The position numbers and the translations under genes were made by a program. A stretch of DNA of 5,047 nucleotides, from contig JAFADT010000081.1 of the NCBI GenBank assembly GCA_023424585.1, forward strand, positions 1 to 5,047, in the 5' to 3' direction. Of the stretch, positions 1 to 5,047 are shown one piece after another. How positions within the stretch are numbered: the stretch's first letter is position 1; every line of letters begins with the position of its first letter. The notes beneath the pieces were generated by a model that did not search any database, was not told the origin of the DNA, and saw only the letters and a program-made list of their open reading frames with translations. The stretch comes from Pseudomonadota bacterium. GTDB lineage: Bacteria > Myxococcota > Myxococcia > Myxococcales > Myxococcaceae.

Positions 1-644
1 ACGGCCGTGTGCGCGCAGCCCGTGAGCGCCAGCGCGCTCACCGGCCCCGAGTGCAGCCGGGCCTCCGCGCCGAACGCCAGCTCCGGCACGGACAGCAGGG
101 ACACCAGGCCCGCCGCGCTGCCCACCGCCAGCCACCCGCCGTCCGGATGGAAGGCCACCGACACCAGCGGCTCCTCCGTGGCGAGCGCCCCCACCTGCGC
201 GCCCGTCGCCGCGTCGAAGAGCTGCACCGCGCCGCTGCGGCTCACCGTGGCCACGCGCGCGCCGTCCGGAGAGAAGGCCACGCCCTCCAGGTCGTACTGC
301 TGGACGTTGACGGAGGGATCCGCGCGCAGCACCGGCGCGCGGGCGTCCCCGGCCTTCGCCGCGGCGGGCGCCAGGTCCCAGATGGAGACGTGGTACGCCT
401 TGTCGCCCAGGCGCGTGTACGCCACGCGCTGGCCGCGCGGCGCGAAGTCCACCGCCCAGATGAAGTCCTTGCGGTTGAGGACGGTGGGCTCGCCGTCGAA
501 GCCCTCCACCGCGCCGGAGAGGAAGGCGCCGGGCGTGGACTCCAACCGGCCCGCCGTGTCCGGCGTCAGGCCCACGGCCGTGTGCGCGCAGCCCGTGAGC
601 GCCAGCGCGCCCGCGAGCACGAAGCCTCCGGTGCGAGGGCTCAT
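1..644 (-). CDS. WD40-repeat lipoprotein, 3' part outside the window
   Basis: This is a partial gene: 214 codons are visible from the ATG at 644 and it continues past the left edge. The N-terminus is a lipoprotein signal: a short basic start, a hydrophobic stretch (residues 8-17) and the lipobox L-T-G-C with Cys19, so the product is probably lipid-anchored in the envelope. The rest reads as WD40-type beta-propeller blades: residues 62-91 (WAVDFAPRG to VSIWDL), 119-151 (LEGVAFSPDG to VQLFDAATG), 160-189 (LVSVAFHPDG to SLLSVPEL) and the start of another at 201 (PVSALALT). Such propellers usually act as protein-binding scaffolds; no catalytic motif is visible and the partner is unknown. The ATG overlaps the TGA of the upstream LpoA-like gene by 4 bases (ATGA), which implies translational coupling; no strong ribosome binding site precedes it. 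Oddity: residues 204-214 repeat the lipobox residues 13-23 exactly, from a 37-bp DNA repeat at the window edge, where a blade would be expected to continue with P-D-G. The reading of the last codons is therefore suspect. Confidence 0.8.
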   Translation of the reverse strand, partial: MSPRTGGFVLAGALALTGCAHTAVGLTPDTAGRLESTPGAFLSGAVEGFDGEPTVLNRKDFIWAVDFAPRGQRVAYTRLGDKAYHVSIWDLAPAAAKAGDARAPVLRADPSVNVQQYDLEGVAFSPDGARVATVSRSGAVQLFDAATGAQVGALATEEPLVSVAFHPDGGWLAVGSAAGLVSLLSVPELAFGAEARLHSGPVSALALTGCAHTA

Positions 645-2797
645 GAACCCGACCCGCGGACGGCGGCCTTCTCCTTGTCCACGTTGATCTCGTTCACGCC
701 CTTGCTGTCCACGGACAGGAGGAACAGCTGCTTGTCCGCCTCCCGCTTGTCGTTGAACGAGGTGCGGCCGGTGGCGCCGTCGAAGTCCTTCAGCCCCGCC
801 AGGGCCTCGCGCATCGCCGCGCGGGTGTTGGGCCGCTGCTTGTCCAGCACCTGCCGCACCATGCGCGCCGAGTCGTAGCCGATGGCCTCCAGGAGGCCCG
901 GGTCGCGGCCCGTCTCGCGGTACGCGTCGCGGTAGCTCTTCACGAACTTCTGCGTCGCCGGCCGCTGCGAGTCCACGAAGAAGCCGTCCACGTACACCGA
1001 GCAGGTGACGAACTTGCCGCCGCGCTCCAGCAGCTCCGGCAGGCCCGAGCGGCCCTTGGGGCTGGACCACTGGTTGGTGCCGAAGAGGGTGACGGTCTTC
1101 AGGTCCTTCTTGCCCGTCGTCTTGCGGATGCGCTCCAGGTCGCGCGGGTCGCACGCGTTGGTGACGATGTCCTCCACCGCCAGCGCCGGCGTCACCAGGC
1201 TCACCCGGCGCCAGTCGTCCGGGATGAAGAGGCCCTCGAAGTCGATGATGGGCTCCACGCCGCTCTTCGCCTTCTCCATGGCCTTGCGGCGGCGGTACGC
1301 GTCCGTGATCTTCTCCCCCTGCACGTCGCGCACGGCCTCCGCGTAGTCGCCGCGGTCCTCCAGGTAGTAGCGCCCCACCAGGCGCTTGGCCTCGCCGGTG
1401 AACGTCGTCTGGTCGTAGGAGTAGGACTCCGCGCCGCGCACCACGCCGCCGCGCGACACCACGTCGTCCCAGAACTCGTTCGCCAGCTCCACGCCGTAGG
1501 GGATGTTCGGGTAGAGCACCGCGAAGCGCTTGTAGCCCTTCACGTTCATCGCGTAGTCCGCGATGGCGCGCGCCTGCGCGGAGTTCGTCAGCATGTTGCG
1601 GAAGACGTACGGGCCGATGTCCGTGATGCCCTCCTGACGGCTGAGCGTCAGCAGCGGCACCTGGAGCTCCTCCGCCAGGAGCGCCGCGCGCTTGGTGTCG
1701 TCCACCAGCAGGGGCCCCAGGGCCGCGATGGCGCCGTCGTCGAACGCGAGCTGCTCCATCGCCGTGCCCGTCTTGTTGACGTCGCCCTGCGTGTCCTTCA
1801 CCACCAGCTCGATGTCGCTGCCCTGCAGGGCCAGCTTCACGCCGCGCAGCACGGCCTCACCGATGGGCTGGTAGCGGCCCGTCATGGGCAGCAGCACCGC
1901 CACCGTGCGCGGACGCACCTCCACGCGGCGGGTGGCGCGCGCGAGCAGCTCCTTCGCCTGCGGCGCGAAGGCGCTGTCGGGCGCCTCGCGCAGGTACGTC
2001 TGGAGCGTCTCCTCCAGGCGGGTCCAGTCCCGCAGGTGGTAGTAGATGCGCGCCAGCTTGAACTGGAGCACCGGCCACGCCGGGTTGGACGGGGACAGCC
2101 CCTCCTGCACGCGGGCGATGTCGAGGAAGCTGGCGCGGCCCTCCACCAGCTGCTCCACCTTCCGCACCGCGGCCGCCTTCTCCTCGGGCGTCTGGGCGTC
2201 GCCGGCCTCCTTCACGGCGGACGACAGCGCCTGCGAGTACAGGCCCGCGCCCTCCGCCGCGCGCGCGGCCTCCTTCAGCAGCTGCTCCTTCTCCGCGCCC
2301 TCCGCGCGCTCCGCCAGGCTGGTGAGCGTCTGGTACGCGTCGCGGTAGGCGCCCACCTCCATGGCGGAGATGGCCAGCTTGTGCTTGGCGTCCTCGGCCT
2401 GGGCGTGGAGGGGGTTCTCGAAGAGCAGCTCGTTGAAGGTCCGGCGCGCGTTCGCGTAGTCCTTCACCTCGAAGTAGAGGACGCCCGCGTTGTAGAGCGC
2501 GTCCTGGCCGGCCGTGGTGGCGGGGTACGCCTTGCGCACGGACAGGTAGGTCTCCGCGGCCTGCCGCTTGTCCGGGTTCGACTGCGCCTGGGTGCGGGCC
2601 TGCGCGAGCGCGGCGTTCGCGGTGGCGTCCTGCTTCACCTCCACGCGCGGGCGGTTGTTCTGGGCGGTGTCGCCCCCCCAGGTGTCGTCCCGGCTGTCGG
2701 TGCGGGAGGGCGTCTTGGGGCAGGCGGTCAACGTCAGGGCCAGCGCGGCGACGAGCGCGCGGCGCGATGCGGAGAGGACTTCCATGGCGAGGTGCAT
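641..2797 (-). CDS. LpoA-like lipoprotein: TPR region plus type-1 periplasmic-binding domain (penicillin-binding protein activator family)
   Basis: Complete gene of 718 aa. A basic, hydrophobic N-terminus ends in the lipobox L-T-A-C with Cys26, so the mature protein should be a lipoprotein. A polar linker (27-75) leads to TPR-like helical pairs, clearest at 99-131 (Y-N-A-G-V-L-Y-F then A-R-R-T-F), 136-168, 171-198 and 246-278. From about 297 (T-V-A-V-L-L-P-M-T-G) to about 700 is a type-1 periplasmic-binding fold: A-L-G-P-L-L near 359, V-P-L-L-T-L-S near 380, F-A-V-L-Y-P near 425, and F-E-G-L-F-I-P-D-D-W at 520-529. TPR followed by this fold is the LpoA arrangement; in E. coli LpoA binds and stimulates the peptidoglycan synthase PBP1A across the periplasm. 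That role is inferred here from architecture. An alternative is a substrate-binding lipoprotein of a branched-chain amino-acid-type transporter, less likely because no permease or ATPase genes adjoin it. The interlobe segment 470-515 is unusually charged. ATG2797 and ATG2785 are both possible starts; neither has a good ribosome binding site. The stop overlaps the WD40 lipoprotein start. Confidence 0.85.
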   Translation of the reverse strand: MHLAMEVLSASRRALVAALALTLTACPKTPSRTDSRDDTWGGDTAQNNRPRVEVKQDATANAALAQARTQAQSNPDKRQAAETYLSVRKAYPATTAGQDALYNAGVLYFEVKDYANARRTFNELLFENPLHAQAEDAKHKLAISAMEVGAYRDAYQTLTSLAERAEGAEKEQLLKEAARAAEGAGLYSQALSSAVKEAGDAQTPEEKAAAVRKVEQLVEGRASFLDIARVQEGLSPSNPAWPVLQFKLARIYYHLRDWTRLEETLQTYLREAPDSAFAPQAKELLARATRRVEVRPRTVAVLLPMTGRYQPIGEAVLRGVKLALQGSDIELVVKDTQGDVNKTGTAMEQLAFDDGAIAALGPLLVDDTKRAALLAEELQVPLLTLSRQEGITDIGPYVFRNMLTNSAQARAIADYAMNVKGYKRFAVLYPNIPYGVELANEFWDDVVSRGGVVRGAESYSYDQTTFTGEAKRLVGRYYLEDRGDYAEAVRDVQGEKITDAYRRRKAMEKAKSGVEPIIDFEGLFIPDDWRRVSLVTPALAVEDIVTNACDPRDLERIRKTTGKKDLKTVTLFGTNQWSSPKGRSGLPELLERGGKFVTCSVYVDGFFVDSQRPATQKFVKSYRDAYRETGRDPGLLEAIGYDSARMVRQVLDKQRPNTRAAMREALAGLKDFDGATGRTSFNDKREADKQLFLLSVDSKGVNEINVDKEKAAVRGSGS

Positions 2798-2880
2798 AGC
2801 AGCGCGGGTGCGGCTCCGTCGACACTTGAGCGGGGGGAAGATTCCCGTGGAACGTCCGCTTCAATGCACCGCGCGTGCCC
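2798..2880 (-). other. leader region of the LpoA-like gene, no clear promoter
   Basis: These bases lie between the dnaJ 3' hairpins and the start of the LpoA-like gene. Read on the minus strand, the best -35-like hexamer is TTGAAG (2864-2859), but nothing resembling a good -10 box lies 15-18 bases downstream. The nearest GGAG is 16 bases from the ATG at 2797, too far for a normal Shine-Dalgarno. The gene must be expressed from a promoter with a weak or non-sigma-70 consensus here, or by readthrough from dnaJ; the sequence does not decide which. Confidence 0.4.
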
Positions 2881-2893
2881 GCGTGCGTCACCG

Positions 2894-2918
2894 AGGGGGA
2901 GCCCCATCCCCTCCCCCT
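2894..2918 (-). repeat. second short inverted repeat downstream of dnaJ
   Basis: A perfect 8-bp inverted repeat, AGGGGGAG (2894-2901) and CTCCCCCT (2911-2918), with a 9-base loop. It lies about 55 bases after the dnaJ stop and directly beyond the first 3' hairpin, so it may add to transcript-end formation between dnaJ and the LpoA-like gene. The G-run and C-run composition makes chance pairing fairly easy in such GC-rich DNA, and no U-tract follows on the minus strand. Confidence 0.4.
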
Positions 2919-2929
2919 GCCGTGCGGCC

Positions 2930-2957
2930 CCGGAGCCGCGCTCGCGCGCGGCCCCGG
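2930..2957 (-). terminator. GC-rich hairpin just after dnaJ, possible terminator
   Basis: In the dnaJ transcript an 11-bp stem with a 6-base loop starts 16 bases after the stop codon. Bases 2957-2947 pair with 2940-2930, and the only non-Watson-Crick position (2934/2953) is a G-U wobble in the minus-strand RNA, although it is a mismatch in the plus-strand RNA. It is therefore a better hairpin in the sense direction of dnaJ. No U-tract follows, so it is not a classical intrinsic terminator; it could be an RNA 3'-end stabiliser or a Rho-associated end instead. Confidence 0.45.
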
Positions 2958-2973
2958 ACGCACGCCCGGCCTG

Positions 2974-4092
2974 CTAGCCGAAGAGCTCCTTCACCTTGTC
3001 GAAGAAGGTCTTCGACTGGGGATGGGTCTCCTCGCCGGACACCTCCGCGAAGCGCTCCAGCAGCTCGCGCTGCTTGGAGGACAGCTCCGTGGGCGTCTCG
3101 ATGATGACGCGCACGTGCTGATCCCCGCGCTGCTGGCTGTGCAGGTGCGGGATGCCCTTGCCGCGCAGGCGGAACACCTTGCCGGACTGGGTCCCCGCCG
3201 GGATGGTCATCTTCACCTTGCCGTCCAGCGTGGGCACGTCGATCTTCGCGCCCAGCGCCGCCTGCGTGAAGGACACCGGCACCTCGCAGAAGACCTCGTA
3301 CTCCTCGCGCTGGAACAGCGGGTGCTCGCGCACGATGACCGTCACGTACAGGTCACCCGCGGGAGCCCCCCGGTCCCCGGGCTCACCCATGCCGGCCAGC
3401 CGCACGCGCGTGCCGTTGTCCACGCCGCCCGGGATGGCGACCTCGATGACCTCTTCCGACGGGGTCTTCCCTGAGCCCCGGCACTTGCCGCACGGATCCG
3501 GGATGGTGGCGCCCGTGCCGCCGCAGTCGCCGCACGGCCTGGACACCGCGAAGAAGCCCTGCGAGTAGCGCAGCTCGCCGCTGCCGCCGCACGCCGCGCA
3601 CTGCCGGGGCGCCGAGCCGCTCTTGCTGCCGGAGCCGGAGCAGGTCTCGCACTTCTTCGGGCGGGGGATGGTCACCTTCGGGCGGCAGCCGAACGCCGCC
3701 TCCTCGAAGGAGATCTCGAGGTTGTAGCGCAGGTCCGCGCCCCGGCTGCTGCGCTGCCGGCCCCGGCCGCCACCCCCGAAGATGTCGCCGAAGATCTCCC
3801 CGAAGATGTCGTTGATGTTGACGCCCTGGAAGCCGCCGCCCGCGTCCCCGAAGGGGTTGCCCGCATGGCCGAAGCGGTCGTACTTCGTGCGCCGGTCCGG
3901 ATCGCTCAGGACCTCGTAGGCCTCCGAGGCCTCCTTGAACTTCTCCTCGGCCTCGTGGTTCCCGGGGTTGCGGTCCGGGTGGTACTGCAACGCGACCTTG
4001 CGGAACGCGCTCTTCAGGTCCTGCGCCGAGACATTCTTCTGGACGCCCAGGACCTCGTAGTAGTCGCGCTTCTGCCCTGCGGCCCCTGCCAT
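2974..4092 (-). CDS. dnaJ: DnaJ, class I Hsp40 co-chaperone
   Basis: Complete gene of 372 aa, a normal length for bacterial DnaJ. DnaJ delivers unfolded clients to DnaK in the cytoplasm and stimulates its ATPase. All class I domains are present in order. The J domain is at about 9-75, with the essential H-P-D at 38-40. A short Gly/Phe region (76-112) contains [12 protein letters not shown] at 95-106. The cysteine-rich domain has four intact CxxCxGxG motifs beginning at C148, C165, C187 and C201, which bind two zinc ions. The two C-terminal beta domains (about 215-340) bind substrate, and a dimerisation tail ends in K-V-K-E-L-F-G. No key residue is missing. The ATG at 4092 is preceded by AGGGG nine bases upstream, a good ribosome binding site, so this start is favoured. 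No dnaK, grpE or hrcA is in the window, so this is a separate dnaJ locus. It has its own promoter-like sequence inside a long inverted repeat and a GC-rich hairpin after its stop. A DnaJ paralogue such as CbpA is excluded by the zinc-finger domain. Confidence 0.97.
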   Translation of the reverse strand: MAGAAGQKRDYYEVLGVQKNVSAQDLKSAFRKVALQYHPDRNPGNHEAEEKFKEASEAYEVLSDPDRRTKYDRFGHAGNPFGDAGGGFQGVNINDIFGEIFGDIFGGGGRGRQRSSRGADLRYNLEISFEEAAFGCRPKVTIPRPKKCETCSGSGSKSGSAPRQCAACGGSGELRYSQGFFAVSRPCGDCGGTGATIPDPCGKCRGSGKTPSEEVIEVAIPGGVDNGTRVRLAGMGEPGDRGAPAGDLYVTVIVREHPLFQREEYEVFCEVPVSFTQAALGAKIDVPTLDGKVKMTIPAGTQSGKVFRLRGKGIPHLHSQQRGDQHVRVIIETPTELSSKQRELLERFAEVSGEETHPQSKTFFDKVKELFG

Positions 4093-4101
4093 TGAATCGA
4101 A

Positions 4102-4106
4102 CCCCT
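4102..4106 (-). promoter_or_regulatory. dnaJ ribosome binding site
   Basis: AGGGG on the minus strand, nine bases before the ATG at 4092. It is the clearest Shine-Dalgarno-like sequence in the window and supports the chosen start. Three of its bases (4104-4106) are also the base of the long inverted repeat, so in a transcript that contains both arms the site would be partly paired. Confidence 0.7.
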
Positions 4107-4182
4107 GGAAATTGCTGGCGTTTTCAAGCTGCGTAGAGAATCGGAGTCACTATAACGCAGCGAAACACGCCAGCAATCCAGG
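4104..4182 (-). repeat. long imperfect inverted repeat in the dnaJ leader
   Basis: The arms are 4104-4137 and 4151-4182 with a 13-base loop. Read from the outside in, each arm has CCTGG, then ATTGCTGGCGT (11 of 11 identical), then TTTC, then GCTGCG, then a TA-rich end. The blocks are separated only by one- or two-base bulges (an extra AA after CCTGG and after TTTC in the left arm, an extra G before TTTC in the right arm). 26 positions pair in four perfect blocks. It does not match the CIRCE element bound by HrcA (TTAGCACTC and GAGTGCTAA arms). It has no following U-tract in either direction, so it is a poor intrinsic terminator. It could be an operator, a structured leader or a small palindromic repeat element. 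Confidence 0.8.
4149..4176 (-). promoter_or_regulatory. candidate sigma-70-type promoter for dnaJ
   Basis: On the minus strand, TTGCTG (4176-4171) and TATAGT (4154-4149) are separated by 16 bases. The -10 box matches TATAAT at five of six positions; the -35 box matches TTGACA at three. This is the AT-richest stretch in the window. Transcription would start near 4142, giving a leader of about 50 bases. The whole promoter lies inside the right arm of the inverted repeat, so a factor binding the palindrome would compete with RNA polymerase. Confidence 0.5.
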
Positions 4183-4217
4183 CCCGAGGTCCAGCCCTGC
4201 GACATGAGACTGCTCAG

Positions 4218-4655
4218 CTACACCGTCCAGACGCGGTTGGCCGTCAGCTCCATGCGGGCGAGCCGGCGCTTGAGGGCCGGATCCACGGGGCCGTTGGCCC
4301 ACTTGGGGACCACGAAGTGCAGCTCCGCGTTGTAGAGCTTGGCGGCGCTCGCCAGGAGGCTCCAGCGGTTCTCCGCGGTCGGATCATCCACCATGCCGGG
4401 CGTGACGATCTCCAGGATGATGGGCGTGCGGGCGGAGTCGGACTGGCGGCAGGTGAAGTCCGGCCGGTGGTCCTCGATGGTGCCGGAGAGCACGGGCGGC
4501 GGCATGAAGCCAGGGAGCCGGGCCTTGATGTCTGTGTAACCGATGGTTCGGAAGTACTCCGCCATCAGCCAGAGCAGACGTCGGCGCTCTGCGTCCTCCA
4601 CGACCGACTCGCAGCCGGGATTGAACTGGACCTCTTTCTCGGAGTTGGTTTCCAT
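4218..4655 (-). CDS. uncharacterised protein, 145 aa, possible nuclease-like fold
   Basis: I do not recognise this family. The start M-E-T-N-S at 4655 gives 145 aa and has a weak GAG seven bases upstream; the open frame extends to 4838 but that extension is Arg/Pro/Gly-rich, overlaps the divergent exporter start, and looks non-coding. The protein is soluble, with no signal peptide or membrane segment. Residues 21-45 form an amphipathic helix (D-A-E-R-R-R-L-L-W-L-M-A-E-Y-F) followed by G-Y-T-D-I-K-A. Then come H-R-P-D-F-T-C at 63-69 and I-I-L-E-I-V-T at 79-85, a strand-turn-strand layout reminiscent of PD-(D/E)xK enzymes, with D66 and E82. The lysine expected at 84 is Val, so if the fold is right the protein may be inactive or use another residue. 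The end has an alpha/beta feel (Y-N-A-E-L-H-F-V-V-P-K) and a basic helix P-A-L-K-R-R-L-A-R. It lies 125 bases upstream of dnaJ on the same strand but is separated by the promoter and inverted repeat, so co-regulation is uncertain. Confidence 0.75.
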   Translation of the reverse strand: METNSEKEVQFNPGCESVVEDAERRRLLWLMAEYFRTIGYTDIKARLPGFMPPPVLSGTIEDHRPDFTCRQSDSARTPIILEIVTPGMVDDPTAENRWSLLASAAKLYNAELHFVVPKWANGPVDPALKRRLARMELTANRVWTV

Positions 4656-4814
4656 GGCGCATCTCAAGCTGTCCGCATGTGTGGGATGCGGCAACGCAGG
4701 CGGGCGCGAGCGCTCCCTGACCGGCCGTGGAGCGGGCGGCCATGCACCCCCGCTTCCCACGTCCCTTTGGCTTGGACGCCACCGTCGCCTCGGTGACAGA
4801 GTGCGCCCCCTCCC
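4656..4814. other. divergent intergenic region
   Basis: This 159-bp spacer lies between two divergently oriented starts, so it should hold a promoter for each. On the plus strand TTGGAC (4772-4777) is a fair -35 hexamer, but no good -10 follows. On the minus strand TTGCCG (4696-4691) has only a poor partner. I see no palindromic operator or recognisable regulatory site. Confidence 0.4.
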
Positions 4815-5047
4815 GTGGCCCCCCGTCCCTCCGCGCACGTCTATCGCCGGCTCCTGGGCTACCTGAGCCCGTACCGCCGGTTGCTCCTCGCGGGCACCCT
4901 GGCCTCGCTCGCCGCCGCGGCCGCCACCGCCGCGTACGCGTGGATCGTCGGGCCCCTGCTGCGCGCCGTCCTCACCGGCGCCCCCGTCACCGTGGCGGGG
5001 ATGACCCTGGCGCCGGAGGCCCTCCTGTCCCGGCTGCCCCTGCTGGT
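4815..5047 (+). CDS. ABC exporter, MsbA-like, N-terminal part
   Basis: The first 77 codons of a gene that continues past the right edge. No ATG is available in frame; the frame opens after a TGA at 4794-4796 and GTG at 4815 is the best start, giving M-A-P-R-P-S-A-H-V-Y and then R-R-L-L-G-Y-L-S-P-Y-R-R. This last pattern, a short amphipathic elbow ending in a basic Y-R-R just before the first membrane helix, is typical of the transmembrane domain of type IV (MsbA/LmrA-like) ABC exporters. A long hydrophobic segment follows (23-49, Ala- and Leu-rich, ending W-I-V-G-P-L-L), which is the first transmembrane helix, and then a periplasmic loop. MsbA flips lipid A-core across the inner membrane; whether this homologue carries lipids, drugs or peptides cannot be told without its ATPase half and neighbours. 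The ribosome binding site is weak. Family assignment rests on this short segment only. Confidence 0.7.
   Translation, partial: MAPRPSAHVYRRLLGYLSPYRRLLLAGTLASLAAAAATAAYAWIVGPLLRAVLTGAPVTVAGMTLAPEALLSRLPLL

Noticed and set aside
7..878. Plus-strand open frames at the left end
   Set aside because: They are antisense to the WD40 lipoprotein, which has recognisable blades and a lipobox, and their own translations have no domain signature.
2836..2864. Sigma-70 promoter of the LpoA-like gene
   Set aside because: A TTGAAG -35-like hexamer is present, but no acceptable -10 box lies at the right distance.
1857..2963. A 368-codon open frame on the minus strand overlapping the LpoA-like gene
   Set aside because: It is an alternative frame of the real gene; the translation is Arg/Gly/Pro-rich without domains, the usual product of a high-GC shadow frame.
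2036..3474. Long plus-strand open frames opposite the LpoA-like and dnaJ genes
   Set aside because: They lie antisense to two well-supported genes and give low-complexity Arg/Ala/Gly/Leu-rich translations.
4104..4182. CIRCE/HrcA operator upstream of dnaJ
   Set aside because: The palindrome lacks the CIRCE arms and their 9-base spacing; a different element must be considered.
4104..4182. Rho-independent terminator of the 145-aa gene
   Set aside because: The stem is interrupted by bulges and no U-tract follows on the minus strand; the downstream side runs straight into the dnaJ ribosome binding site.
4656..4838. N-terminal extension of the 145-aa protein to an ATG at 4838
   Set aside because: The extension is Arg/Pro/Gly-rich, unlike the body of the protein, and overlaps the start of the divergent exporter; the ATG at 4655 is a better start.

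Overview
The window is very GC-rich coding DNA, by eye about 70% G+C with G or C at most third codon positions. It carries a DnaJ and an LpoA-type lipoprotein of the kind found in Deltaproteobacteria. I read it as chromosomal DNA from a myxobacterium, most likely Myxococcaceae (Myxococcus/Corallococcus-like); this is inferred from composition and protein style, not from a database match.

Layout: four genes lie on the minus strand and one on the plus strand. In minus-strand transcription order they are (1) a small uncharacterised protein of 145 aa at 4218-4655, (2) dnaJ at 2974-4092, a complete class I Hsp40 co-chaperone, (3) a 718-aa lipoprotein at 641-2797 with N-terminal TPR-like helices and a C-terminal type-1 periplasmic-binding fold (LpoA-like penicillin-binding-protein activator), and (4) a WD40-repeat lipoprotein whose ATG overlaps the stop of gene 3 and which runs off the left edge (1-644). 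On the plus strand, diverging from gene 1, is the 5' end of an MsbA-like ABC exporter (from 4815) that runs off the right edge.

How the genes may work together: the LpoA-like and WD40 lipoproteins are probably translationally coupled (ATGA overlap) and both carry lipoboxes, so they look like one cell-envelope module. dnaJ has its own promoter-like sequence and a GC-rich 3' hairpin, so it is probably its own transcription unit. No dnaK or grpE is in view. The small protein and the exporter start from a 159-bp divergent spacer.

The most unusual non-coding structure is a long imperfect inverted repeat of about 32 bp per arm (4104-4182) in the dnaJ leader. It contains the best promoter candidate and reaches the Shine-Dalgarno sequence. 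The second oddity is an exact 37-bp direct repeat (1-37 and 574-610) that places the lipobox of the WD40 lipoprotein inside one of its own blades; it is either an in-frame duplication or an assembly artefact at the window edge. I found no mobile element, CRISPR array, tRNA or rRNA, and no clearly new multi-gene system.
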